Origin: Teredinibacter turnerae
GTDB lineage: Bacteria > Pseudomonadota > Gammaproteobacteria > Pseudomonadales > Cellvibrionaceae
Assembly: GCF_037935975.1 (NCBI RefSeq)
Contig: NZ_CP149817.1
Location: forward strand, 682,001 to 746,000
DNA length: 64,000 nucleotides
Direction: 5' to 3'
Of the stretch, positions 1 through 8,653 are shown in pieces. The translations under genes and the position numbers were made by a program. Position 1 is the stretch's first letter; every line of letters starts with the position of its first letter. The notes below the pieces were generated by a model. It worked only from the letters and a program-made list of their open reading frames with translations, did not search any database and was not told where the DNA came from.

Positions 1-173
1 CGCCGGCGTTGTCGACGTGGGTATACGCGTTTCCGCCGCGTTACCCTGCGTCTTGCGAGGGCCCTAGCATTTTACTGCCAAGTTTTGGCTTGGTTTTGCA
101 GCAAAGCTTGCTAACGGATTGATTGACTAGACAGCTGAATTTTACTTGTGTTAATGAGATGGCGATGCGGTGC

Positions 174-368
174 ATGAGCGTGCAGAAATTTGAACAACTT
201 TATCTGGCAGCAAAGCAGAGCTATGCCTTGCCGCCGGCCAAAGCCGAAGAAATTGACGCGGCCTATCGTAAATATGTGCGTGCGATGGAGCTTCTTAATG
301 GCGATCCGCAGATGGTTGTTCAGTTTTCTCCACGTCAGGACGGTACCCTCGGTGTTGCACTCAATTAA
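174..368 (+). CDS. Small hypothetical protein
   Basis: This encodes about 64 residues (MSVQKFEQ...VALN) that I do not recognise. It is hydrophilic and mostly helical-looking, with no membrane segment or signal peptide. Three in-frame ATGs (159, 165, 174) and a TTG at 123 are possible starts; none has a clear ribosome-binding site, and 174 was chosen because the sequence after it looks most protein-like. It converges on the membrane-protein gene that ends at 438. Codon use is ordinary. It is probably real but unproven. Confidence 0.45.
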   Translation: MSVQKFEQLYLAAKQSYALPPAKAEEIDAAYRKYVRAMELLNGDPQMVVQFSPRQDGTLGVALN

Positions 369-437
369 CCCTGCTTAAGTCCGTAAGCTTCTTCAAGGCT
401 TTTGCAACGTTTCTGCAGCAAAACGCCTGACAACATC

Positions 438-1103
438 CTACGCCGCTGTGCTGAACCGGCGTTGGCGGTTAAGCTCGTAGATGGCCGCGAGTGCCTGACT
501 GCCATTTCCTTGCATCAACCAGCGTATTCCCGGCTTATCAATATTTTCTGGTGCCAAAGCCCGGTAGAGCCAAAGTGTGGCGGGTAGTAGGAGAAGCGAG
601 AGGGCGGCGTGCAGTAACAGCCAGCCTTGCGAGGCGTTCTGCAGCAGGTCGAACCCCAGAAGCGCTTGTGCCATCACCAATAGAAAAGCTGGATAAAAAG
701 GTACAATCAACACTGCTGTCCGCGTATGTATCAACGCTGATAAACGAATATGCTGCAATTGTTGCTGCAGCTTTAGCACCGGCGCACTGTAATCCAACAT
801 TAAAATACGCCTAATCTGCATTACTGCGCCTGTACATATAAATACTCCCCAGACGCTGAGTACAAGGCCGGCGCTGAGCAGATGGGTCTGCTCTGCGTGG
901 TTAAATGCAAAGAAAAGTACGAAGCTGCTAAACAGGCAGCCAAGCAGCAATGAAAGTATATTCAGGCCCAGATAATTGTTGAGGTGACTTTGGGCTTTCA
1001 TTATTTTCAGCCCGCGCAATGTCTCAAGGTTCAGATGAAACTGTTGCTGTATGGCAGAATTTTGATCCTGCCATAGTCGTTCCAGTTTTGAGTAAGAATC
1101 CAT
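438..1103 (-). CDS. Four-helix membrane protein, likely partner of the broken ECF sigma factor
   Basis: This is a 221-residue protein with a charged N-terminus (about residues 1-40) and four hydrophobic stretches at roughly 43-70, 77-97, 130-152 and 160-180. A basic cytoplasmic tail ends in a QRRFSTAA sequence. It starts 12 bp after the stop of the ECF sigma gene (AAGGA upstream of the ATG), so the two form one operon. Genes directly downstream of ECF sigma factors are often membrane anti-sigma factors or partners. That role is inferred from position only; no zinc-binding anti-sigma motif (HxxxCxxC) is visible. The sigma gene is interrupted upstream, so expression may depend on readthrough or an internal promoter. 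Confidence 0.6.
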   Translation of the reverse strand: MDSYSKLERLWQDQNSAIQQQFHLNLETLRGLKIMKAQSHLNNYLGLNILSLLLGCLFSSFVLFFAFNHAEQTHLLSAGLVLSVWGVFICTGAVMQIRRILMLDYSAPVLKLQQQLQHIRLSALIHTRTAVLIVPFYPAFLLVMAQALLGFDLLQNASQGWLLLHAALSLLLLPATLWLYRALAPENIDKPGIRWLMQGNGSQALAAIYELNRQRRFSTAA

Positions 1104-1356
1104 AGGTCGATTTCCTTAGCGGTGTTCTGCAATCAGGCGTTGCCTGATGCGATTGATTTTAGTGCCGACGTTGGATTTAGAGATCGCCAAAATGCTGGCG
1201 ATTTCGTCGTACTTAAAGCCTTCCAAATGAAAGATCATCAACGCCCGTTCATATTTGTCCAGACTGTTCAATATTCGATAAAGTTCCAACTGAGGCTCGC
1301 TGGCACTTGATGTCACAGGTTCAGCCTGATGTTCTGGTTCTATATTCACCACCTTA

Positions 1357-1530
1357 CTATTAACGTGGCGATCAAATAGATGATCCTACCTATTTGATCG
1401 CGCACCCTTGAAATACTGACGAAAATGTCTGAGTTTTATGATATTTCAATGATTTACATTGCCCTTTGGGCAATGGCGGTGTTTCTCTGTCCCGTTTATC
1501 AACTTCGCAATTTTCATTGCCAAGCTAATA
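1357..1530 (-). repeat. Structured small element, family C, copy 1 (inside sigma gene)
   Basis: This 174-bp sequence lies between the region 2 and region 4 parts of the sigma gene and is flanked by TA (1355-1356, 1531-1532). Read on the minus strand it contains four successive hairpins. Pairing arms on the plus strand are near 1499-1528, 1457-1475 (CATTGCCC/GGGCAATG), 1408-1449 (TTGAAATA/TATTTCAA) and 1368-1401 (GCGATCAAATAG/CTATTTGATCGC). It is homologous along its whole length to 53427-53601. Several stem positions differ between the copies with both partners changed, so pairing is kept. No protein is encoded. It resembles a miniature inverted-repeat element with a folded transcript; the family is not one I can name. 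Confidence 0.8.
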
Positions 1531-1598
1531 TACGCAGGCTGGTTTTGCGCAGCTGGGAAATTGCGGTATTCAGTGCGATCCGATAAATCCAGGTGTTA

Positions 1599-1861
1599 GG
1601 GCCTGTTAACACTAATTCGATTCATTCTGTTGCGGCTAAAATTTCGCTATCAAGGCGTTTAGAGCATAGTTTGGTTGTTCCAAATGAGCGATAAACAACG
1701 CTGAGAGCGGGATTTTAGCCGCAACCCGCAGGGCTGGGGCTGTATTTCCAGGCTGATGCGTTATTTTTCGCTCGTTTAGCCCGCTAAACAACGCCAAAAA
1801 TGCCTTTCATCCTGAAAATACAGGCTCCAGCAGAGCGAATTGAATTAGTGTTAACAGGCCC
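1599..1861 (+). repeat. MITE family A, copy 1 (disrupts sigma gene)
   Basis: A 263-bp element bounded by perfect terminal inverted repeats starting GGGCCTGTTAACACTAATTC and flanked by TA on each side (1597-1598 and 1862-1863). A second copy of the same length, in opposite orientation and nearly identical, lies at 42549-42811. It has no coding capacity. TA duplication and short terminal repeats are typical of miniature elements mobilised by IS630/Tc1-mariner transposases, but no such transposase is in the window. Removing it with one TA restores the sigma reading frame. Confidence 0.88.
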
Positions 1862-2201
1862 TAGGTTTGTACTGCGCGTCGTACTGCTCAAAGCCTACCC
1901 GCAGCTGTAGGGTAATTTCCTGTACGAGATCGTGAGTGGCTTCGGCGTTCGTTGTATAGCTGCGTGCGATCTTGAATATCATCGCCTTGTAATCGGCGAA
2001 TACTTGCTCGAAAGCTTTAGCGTTATTAACGGAAGACCCCATGTGCGAACGGCTTAGTTGTGGTTTGCTCTATTATTCGCGAAGGGTTCAGGAAAATCAC
2101 AAAAAAGAAAACACTTTGCTATAAGGCGGGAGTGAGAGCGCTTGCACGCGCCGAACCACTTATAGGCCGGACGCATGAGGATTGTGATTTGGAGAAGTAA
2201 T

Positions 2202-5200
2202 CTAACCCAGTAGACGGCCACGCAAGAAGCTCACTCCACTGACGATATTGCTTACCAAGGCCATAAACCCAAGTGCAGAGGAGATAATCACGTACAACGA
2301 GTTGCCCGACCAGAGCGTGAGCGCGAAAAGCACCGCAGCGACGACCAGGTAAACCGCCATTCGATAATCGTTCCAATTGCCCATATCGCCCTGACGGATT
2401 AACAAGTGCAAGGTGTCTGTACTTTCCGCGTGCAGTATGTAGGACGCAAAGGACTGATTCACAATCCTGACCTGCCCACGATACACCTGAACCAGGCCAC
2501 GCGTTGCGAGGTTCTCCAGGACTTTCTCGTTATTAGGGTTAATTCGCTTGTGTTTGGCAAGGTAAAAAAGCGCTAGCTTCTCAGATGGGGCGCAGCTATT
2601 CCAAAGTGTTCGATAAAAAGCACCGGCTTTAAGTTGAATGTACCTGATGGAGTACCATTCTGTTGAGGTTTTGAAGCGGTCAGGCAGGTTTGTCCAGCGG
2701 TAATCATTGTATTGCAACTGCGTTCCGCTTTTGATCTCGCTGAGGTTTGTGTCCGCGAAAGAAATAAAGTTTTTTAGGGCGGGCATAGCGTCCGTTTCTT
2801 TCGCGATAAAGTCGCGATCGAGATAGCTGCGTTCGATTTCGGTGGTTACAGTAAAATCGCGTAAACAGTAAGCCCAGTCATTGTACTCTTCTGTTGATAT
2901 CAGATTTGTCGAAATATCACTGCCTTTGCGCAGGTTATTTATGGAGAGCAGCATCACAATACTTTCATAACTGCAAAAAAGTGTGAGCTTATGTATTTCT
3001 CCAACACGTTTTAACTCCTTCATTCGTTGAAAAAACCACAACAGTTTGTCTCGCTGATTACGCGTATTCAGGTTAGCGGTAATGTTGAAAATCGCGATCT
3101 CGATACCCCGCTGGGTTGTTGTTAGGCGCAAATCAATATTTGGGCAGGGTGAGGGGTCGGTAAACAGTGATGAGAGTGCGGCGTTGTCTCTAAACACTCG
3201 CTTTAGTACTCGCCGCTGTGGCGTTTCGCTACTCAACAGGTAGGATAGCGGGACGCCGGACTCCGTTGTTCGCGGTAAGCAAATCTGCAGATTGGTATCG
3301 GGGGATAATCCGTGATTGTGAATATTGTGTCGGTAGAGTCGATTAATAAAGCGCAACATATTCTCGGTACCAAACAACCGGCCGTACAGAATACGTTTGT
3401 TAAAGCTAATCCATAGCCATGCCAAAATAAGTGCGCCGAACGGTACTACGAATAAAAAGTAAGAGAACGCACTGCGGCTGCTTGGTTCGACGTTGCTGTT
3501 CTCTGATTGGAGGCCGCGTTTACTTTTATCGCCCGTCGTTTGCGCGGGGGGGGCGGTATCTGTTGATTTTTTATTTCTGTTCTGTGAACGAAGAATATAG
3601 CGATCCAGCCACTCCTGGGCGTTGGTTAGCTGGGTAAACTCGCTGAAGGAGCCGACATCGTCAAGAGCAATGCTATTGTTTTGCAGTCGTTCCAGCGCGT
3701 TATCGGTCGCGGAGGGGCGGTTGGCCTCGAGCAGCTTGAACGGGTCTTGCGCATGTTCTCTAATTGAACTTGGGTAGAGCTGTCTGGCCTTGGCGACGAG
3801 ATTTTGTACTTCCGCATTGATGCGGGGAGTCGTGGTATTCTTATAGTACCATTCGAGTGCTCTAGCGGGTTGCTTAGCCGAGTAATACAAATTCCAGCTC
3901 AACAATACCGCACTGACCACAAATGCAACTAAAAGCCATGCGCATCCCCAGTCGAAATGTTGTGCTACCAGACGGGGTAGGTCTTGCATACGATGTTTTA
4001 TATCACGTGGTTTATTCATTTGTTGCTCTGCCATAAGGGCATAGCTGCTAGTACCCCAGGTTATGACGAGTAGATTGGCAATAATAACCAGCGCGATAGA
4101 TATCATTTCAGGCGCAGAAAAGTGTTGGGTAAGCCCGAATCCGATCCAGGTCGAACCGATCTGTGCAAAAATTAAAACCGATAAGAACAGCATCAACTTG
4201 CGTGATTCGATAAATTTTGGAATACCAAAAACGCGTCTGACTGGGCTGCGTCGATTGACTGCAGATATGCCCCAGGCGACGGCCTGTCCAAGAAGAAGGA
4301 ATGCGAGAAAGTAGACGATATTGATAAAAAAGATATTGGAAAAATAATTATTCAGGGACTCTTTTGGAAAAAACGTGACGACCGCCCACTGGTCGAGTGG
4401 ACCTTCATGTACGACAAACCAACCGGGTAAACCCTGGTAGTTACCGGAAATCGCTAACACCCGTCCTTCACGACTGTCGCGACGTGCCTGGATTGCATGT
4501 CGAACGGCATCGGTTTCTCGGCCGTTGGAAAAAAGATTTTCATTTAATATGCGAGAACGATCGGTGTGGAAAATAATTTCTCCGGATGCGCGATCAAGCA
4601 CAAACAGGGATATATCTTGAAGCTCTTTTAATCTTTCGGTCGAAAACTGGCTTACGCTACGCAGTTCTATGTCGGCGGCGAGTACCTTGTATTTGGATTT
4701 TTGTGCGATCAACGGTGCCGATAATGTCGTTGCAAGGCTGCCGTTGGTAAGACTACGCAATCGCTGGATATAAAACTGCTGAAAACTCAGTCCTTCGGTT
4801 AATGCTGAGTGGTACCAGCCTTCTTGATCTATAATCGTTTTAAAATATTCGCGGTGCGAAAGGTCGAGATTTTGCGGGCGCCGTTGAAACTCTTTATTGT
4901 AAAATTGGTTGCCCGCCTGCATTCCGTCCTCTGTCAACGTGAACGCGTGGAGTATATGCCAGTCCATCGATCCCTTAGCTTCTCGCCATTGGCAGTTAAC
5001 TAATGGTGTAACATCGCCGTTGCTACAATCGGTCTTCTGTCGGATTTCCTTGCTGAAATAAACGCAAACGGGGTCTGGCTTTACTGTATTCGAGCCTGTT
5101 TTTGTTTTGTCGCTATCGCAAATCAGTGAGTTCGTATCCCAGTTTGCCAGAGCAAGTGCGGCGGGATTGCTCTCTGGGTCGCGCTTACACACGCCGTTGT

Positions 5201-6287
5201 CACAACTGAATGTATCACGCATATAAAATTGCGCGATACGATCGAGCTCGGGTAATGTTTGCTTTAATTCCTCAAACATTTGGCGACTAGTGCTCTGTGC
5301 AATCGCGAAGGCTTTACGTGCTTTGTCGGCCTTTTCCAGACTTGTTTCGAAATAGGCAAAATAGGCGGCAGCGATTGCGGCAAAAAATATAAAGCTGCTA
5401 TAGAGTGTGGTGTGATAAAACAGATTGTCTACCGGTTGATGCTGCGAGAGCAAAAACAGGCGAGTAATTACCAAAAAAAATACGACTGCAAGCAGCGATA
5501 GTACGTAATTGCTGAGTGTCCAGCGCTTGCTGTCTGTGGAGCTCAACGCGGATTTTGGTACGATTCCCAATAGGTACATTTGGTGTGCGTTTTCCCTTGG
5601 CGTAACCGGGAAATCCAGGTTGACACTGAACGGGAACAGGTAAATGCGATATTCGCCGGGATTGAGTTTTAGGTCCAGATAGTAGCTAAAGCCCGGCAGC
5701 TTGCTTTCTGTTTGCTGTTCTGTGTTACTGTTTTTTTCGAAATTCGCCGCCAGCTTTACCCAATCACGATTGAGCTCCAAGGCGATCTGACGGGCGATTT
5801 GACGAGTATCTATGACGGACAAGGCCCGCAGATCACCTTTGGTTGCAAGCACCTTGTTGTTAGGTGTTACCAATAGATACTGAGAAAACTCCCCGCTTGG
5901 TGCGGGCAGAAAATCAGTTATCGGTTGCTGCCAGCATTCTTGCGTTGCTAAGTCTCGGTAAACAAACTTACCGCTTTCGAAATAAAATATTTTTCCTATG
6001 GCTTTATCGGCTTGCGGTTCGTCGTGGATAACACAAACCGGCGCATTATTATCGAGTTCGGACGCACTTGCTTGGGTATACCAGCGGGTAGCGTAGTACT
6101 GATTCAAGCGCGTATTGAAGGTTTTGGTGGCGTCGCCCAGTTCACGAAGATAATGTCGGTTTAACGTCTGATACTGGCTGTTGTTGGTTGCGTAGTAGAA
6201 ATAACTTAGCAAGCCAATAATTGCGATTACCGCAGGTATCACTACCCGCAGGCTCAAACCGTATTTGGGTGTCTTAGCTTCTTCCAT
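2202..6287 (-). CDS. Giant polytopic membrane protein with Cache-like sensor region and C-terminal winged-helix-like tail
   Basis: This is a 1361-residue protein. It has an N-terminal anchor (about residues 13-33), then an extracytoplasmic region to about 255. Two membrane segments follow (about 258-313), then a second extracytoplasmic region (about 315-650) with Cache-like features (LFVLDRASGEIIFHTD, then GWFVVHEGPLDQWAVVTFFP). More helices lie near 655-682, 701-725, 733-757, 783-808 and 935-956. A soluble domain of about 350 residues follows, looking like a degenerate NTPase-type fold without a Walker A motif. It ends in a helix-turn-helix-like stretch (KLALFYLAKHKRINPNNEKVLENL, cut here for description), and two final helices lie near 1310-1355. 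I recognise no named family. Its likely role is sensing, inferred from the Cache-like segment. It sits alone between the sigma operon and a long non-coding region. Confidence 0.7.
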   Translation of the reverse strand: MEEAKTPKYGLSLRVVIPAVIAIIGLLSYFYYATNNSQYQTLNRHYLRELGDATKTFNTRLNQYYATRWYTQASASELDNNAPVCVIHDEPQADKAIGKIFYFESGKFVYRDLATQECWQQPITDFLPAPSGEFSQYLLVTPNNKVLATKGDLRALSVIDTRQIARQIALELNRDWVKLAANFEKNSNTEQQTESKLPGFSYYLDLKLNPGEYRIYLFPFSVNLDFPVTPRENAHQMYLLGIVPKSALSSTDSKRWTLSNYVLSLLAVVFFLVITRLFLLSQHQPVDNLFYHTTLYSSFIFFAAIAAAYFAYFETSLEKADKARKAFAIAQSTSRQMFEELKQTLPELDRIAQFYMRDTFSCDNGVCKRDPESNPAALALANWDTNSLICDSDKTKTGSNTVKPDPVCVYFSKEIRQKTDCSNGDVTPLVNCQWREAKGSMDWHILHAFTLTEDGMQAGNQFYNKEFQRRPQNLDLSHREYFKTIIDQEGWYHSALTEGLSFQQFYIQRLRSLTNGSLATTLSAPLIAQKSKYKVLAADIELRSVSQFSTERLKELQDISLFVLDRASGEIIFHTDRSRILNENLFSNGRETDAVRHAIQARRDSREGRVLAISGNYQGLPGWFVVHEGPLDQWAVVTFFPKESLNNYFSNIFFINIVYFLAFLLLGQAVAWGISAVNRRSPVRRVFGIPKFIESRKLMLFLSVLIFAQIGSTWIGFGLTQHFSAPEMISIALVIIANLLVITWGTSSYALMAEQQMNKPRDIKHRMQDLPRLVAQHFDWGCAWLLVAFVVSAVLLSWNLYYSAKQPARALEWYYKNTTTPRINAEVQNLVAKARQLYPSSIREHAQDPFKLLEANRPSATDNALERLQNNSIALDDVGSFSEFTQLTNAQEWLDRYILRSQNRNKKSTDTAPPAQTTGDKSKRGLQSENSNVEPSSRSAFSYFLFVVPFGALILAWLWISFNKRILYGRLFGTENMLRFINRLYRHNIHNHGLSPDTNLQICLPRTTESGVPLSYLLSSETPQRRVLKRVFRDNAALSSLFTDPSPCPNIDLRLTTTQRGIEIAIFNITANLNTRNQRDKLLWFFQRMKELKRVGEIHKLTLFCSYESIVMLLSINNLRKGSDISTNLISTEEYNDWAYCLRDFTVTTEIERSYLDRDFIAKETDAMPALKNFISFADTNLSEIKSGTQLQYNDYRWTNLPDRFKTSTEWYSIRYIQLKAGAFYRTLWNSCAPSEKLALFYLAKHKRINPNNEKVLENLATRGLVQVYRGQVRIVNQSFASYILHAESTDTLHLLIRQGDMGNWNDYRMAVYLVVAAVLFALTLWSGNSLYVIISSALGFMALVSNIVSGVSFLRGRLLG

Positions 6288-7194
6288 GGTCGCACCTTTG
6301 ACGTGCTCGGCATAGGGGTTGCGCGCTCGGCACGCATTAATGGAGGCACGGGTTCTAATGGTTAGATTCAGTCGTATGGCGTATTAAGTGTCAAGTAAGG
6401 CAACGCAATGAAATACACGCTAAATGATATTAAAAACGCACGCTAGTTAGTGCAGTGAGATATGTACGTTATTTGAAGCGAATATTACTTCGGCTTCAGC
6501 TAAATACCTATAGTGACAGTGGATATTCTCGTATTGGGCGATGGAAAAAGTCAGCCTATGTCTGTGCTCACTCGAGCACTGCTCCGGGAGAACGATAGAG
6601 GTAACAGTGCGGTCTTAGCGGGGAACCAAAAACATGATTCCGACACAAGGCGGTTAAGAATTCATTAATGGAGCGTGTTAGCTTAACCGGGTTAGGAGGG
6701 TGTTGGTCGCAGGAGAGCGTTTAAAAGGGACAGGTATTAAGTGGGGCACAAACCGCGTCAGTTCGGTATTGTTAGGGCATATATTTCATTAGAAGTAAAA
6801 AGCGACATTGGGTGCGCTAGATGGTATTTCCTTCTCCTTATTAAGGCGGGCGTGAATGCCTTATAAAGGAAGGACGTTGTTGTCGCTAAATTCATTATAT
6901 GAATGTTTATTGTTTTTGGTGACGGCAAGATTTTCTATTTACTACAAGTGCTATGTACTACTACTGAAACTTGTTAATCAGAGTAAGTTAGTTAATCGAG
7001 CAAATTAACTTCTGACACAAGTGAATCTCTATAGCAGGGTAGTTGCTGTACGAGGCAATTTAGCCCTGGGGAAGCAACTTACTGCTATCAATTTGCGTCG
7101 AAAAAATTGACAGCTTCAGCCAGAATTGAACCGGGATGGAGGATGGCGCATAAATACACATCCCGGTCAGAGCATGCCATCACGCCATACGATA
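6288..7194. other. Non-coding stretch of about 900 bp, one large hairpin
   Basis: I see no convincing gene on either strand here; open frames are short and lack ribosome-binding sites. Base composition is more AT-rich than in the flanking genes. The upstream region and promoter of the giant membrane protein must lie at its left end. One long imperfect hairpin is visible at 6835-6870 (arms TCCTTATTAAGGC and GCCTTATAAAGGA, 11 of 13 pairs, 10-nt loop). It is not followed by a T run, so it is not a typical terminator. Confidence 0.45.
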
Positions 7195-7395
7195 TTAGGA
7201 TCCAACAGCGTGTTGGTACTCCTCCGGATACTCCAAATCGAGTAAAGACTCTTCCGTCGCTTCAATGTCAAATACCAGGTAATCATAATCCAGTTCTGCC
7301 AGTGCTTCTTGCACTTTGTTCTCCAGTGTGTGGAGATCATGTTTGATTGGTTGATCGGCTTTTCCGCAGTCGACTTTAAAAATAAGTGTTGGCAT
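7195..7395 (-). CDS. Small acidic hypothetical protein
   Basis: A 66-residue protein (MPTLIFKVDCGKADQP...) with an excellent ribosome-binding site (AAGGAG, 7 bp before the ATG), which makes it likely to be a real gene. It begins with a short beta-like segment, continues with an acidic helical part (ALAELDYDYLVFDIEATEES), and has no membrane segment or signal. It is a stand-alone gene, divergent from the ketoacyl synthase. I do not recognise the family. Confidence 0.65.
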   Translation of the reverse strand: MPTLIFKVDCGKADQPIKHDLHTLENKVQEALAELDYDYLVFDIEATEESLLDLEYPEEYQHAVGS

Positions 7396-7643
7396 AATAA
7401 GCTCCTTACTGACGTTTAAATTTAACTCGTTAGTTTATTTTCGTTGTTTGTTCCCAGGCGCATTTCTACGTGCACCAGAGGCGGGCGAAAGCCACAAATC
7501 GCCCCTTTCCCTAAAGCTAAATCCGCTGATTTATCGTGTCAATTGCCTATTTTTAAAACAGCATAATCATTTTTGATAGTGCCGTTCCATTTTTGAGATA
7601 CCCTCTCCAACTCCTACAAACAACCTATTTTGAGGGCTATATC

Positions 7644-8648
7644 ATGGAAATCATCGGTAAATCTAAGATCGCGGGCATTGGTGCTTATCTTCCAGAACAA
7701 CGTGTGTTGTCAGACGACTTAATGCACGAAATCGGCAGCACCCGGTTTGGCACTCCCGTCGATTACATCTCCAAACGGATCGGAATTATCGAGCGGCGCA
7801 TATCAGAGGCAAATATGTTCCCCTCGGACATGGCAATAAAGGCAGCAGAAGTTGCCCTGAAGGATGCTGGTATCACACCAATGGATGTCGATCTGATTAT
7901 CTATTGCGGTATTGATCGGGATTGGCAAGAGCCGGCCACCTCACACCGTGTGCAGGTGGAGATTGGCGCGAAAAAGTCTAGTTGTTTTGACGTGACAAAT
8001 GCCTGCCATGGCTTTATGGATGGCCTGTCTATTGCTAATGCGTTTCTCACCAACGGCACAGCTAATAATGTATTGGTTTGCACTGGAGAGAAGCCCAGCC
8101 GGGTTCTATTCGAAGCAATAAAAATTTTACGCGACGAAAAGAGTAAAGAGGCGTTCAAGCGAATGCTGGGTGCGCTCACCGTGGGTGACGCCGGCGGTGC
8201 GATGGTAATCCAAAGAAGCAATGTCGAGACCGGCGAAGGGCTGCGTTGGATGCAGAGTTACTCGGAAGGTGAACACGCTAATTTGTGTTACTACCGCCAC
8301 ACCCATGAAGGCTACGACGGCCAGATGTTGATGAGGGAGATTAGTCTGCAGATTGCCAAGCTCCACAAGAAGTTGATCGAGAAAACTTACGCTACACTTG
8401 CTTGGAAACCTGAAGAGATTGACCGCATTTATTGCCATCAGGTTGGTGAAAAACCGCACAAGGCTTTAGTGTCTATTGCAAATAAATCAATAGATTGCGC
8501 GCCAATCACCTATCCGTCGTTTGGTAACTTGACCAGTGCTACGTTTCCTGTGAACATGCATCTCAACAGGCCCGAGCGCGGAAGCAAGCTGTTGCTCATG
8601 GGAACCGGTAGTGGTCTTTCTGTTTGTCAAGCAGGCATGGTCTTTTAA
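7644..8648 (+). CDS. FabH-like beta-ketoacyl-ACP synthase III family protein
   Basis: This 334-residue thiolase-fold condensing enzyme has the KASIII triad in order: Cys121 (TNACHGF), His265 (IYCHQVGEKPH) and Asn295 (SFGNLTSAT). Enzymes of this family join an acyl-CoA to malonyl-ACP or transfer acyl groups in fatty acid, signal-molecule or secondary-metabolite synthesis. The ATG at 7644 is preferred over an upstream in-frame TTG at 7593 because it has GAGG about 9 bp upstream and the protein then starts MEIIGKSKIAGIGAYLP, as in the family. It lies 5 bp before a membrane-bound regulator gene rather than in a fab cluster, so housekeeping fatty acid initiation is unlikely. Synthesis of a specialised acyl product or signal is an inference. 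Confidence 0.85.
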   Translation: MEIIGKSKIAGIGAYLPEQRVLSDDLMHEIGSTRFGTPVDYISKRIGIIERRISEANMFPSDMAIKAAEVALKDAGITPMDVDLIIYCGIDRDWQEPATSHRVQVEIGAKKSSCFDVTNACHGFMDGLSIANAFLTNGTANNVLVCTGEKPSRVLFEAIKILRDEKSKEAFKRMLGALTVGDAGGAMVIQRSNVETGEGLRWMQSYSEGEHANLCYYRHTHEGYDGQMLMREISLQIAKLHKKLIEKTYATLAWKPEEIDRIYCHQVGEKPHKALVSIANKSIDCAPITYPSFGNLTSATFPVNMHLNRPERGSKLLLMGTGSGLSVCQAGMVF

Positions 8649-8653
8649 TAATT

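Larger units (their letters stand above)
1116..2042 (-). pseudogene. ECF RNA polymerase sigma factor, interrupted by two small TA-flanked elements
   Basis: The remains of a sigma-70 ECF gene lie in three pieces. Region 2 (MGSSVNNAKAFEQ... with IARSY and DLVQEI) runs from 2042 to about 1863. The end of region 2 (NTWIYRIALNTAISQLRK) is at about 1596-1533. The region 4 helix-turn-helix (YDEIASILAISKSNVGTKI) is at about 1354-1116. A 263-bp element (1599-1861) separates the first two pieces and a 174-bp hairpin-rich element (1357-1530) the last two. Each is flanked by TA on both sides. Deleting each element with one TA joins the pieces in frame (…QYKP+NTWIYR…, …TSLR+KVVNIEP…) and yields a 161-residue protein, a normal ECF length. 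The in-frame repair is my hand translation. As it stands the gene has stops soon after each junction and should not give a full sigma factor. Confidence 0.85.

Noticed and set aside
1-122. Open frames touching the left edge (for example frame 1 to the stop at 112-114)
   Set aside because: Too short to tell which, if any, is the tail of an upstream gene.
1357-1530. Self-splicing intron in the sigma gene
   Set aside because: At 174 nt it is far too small for a group I or II intron and lacks their core motifs; TA flanks and a second intergenic copy fit a miniature mobile element better.
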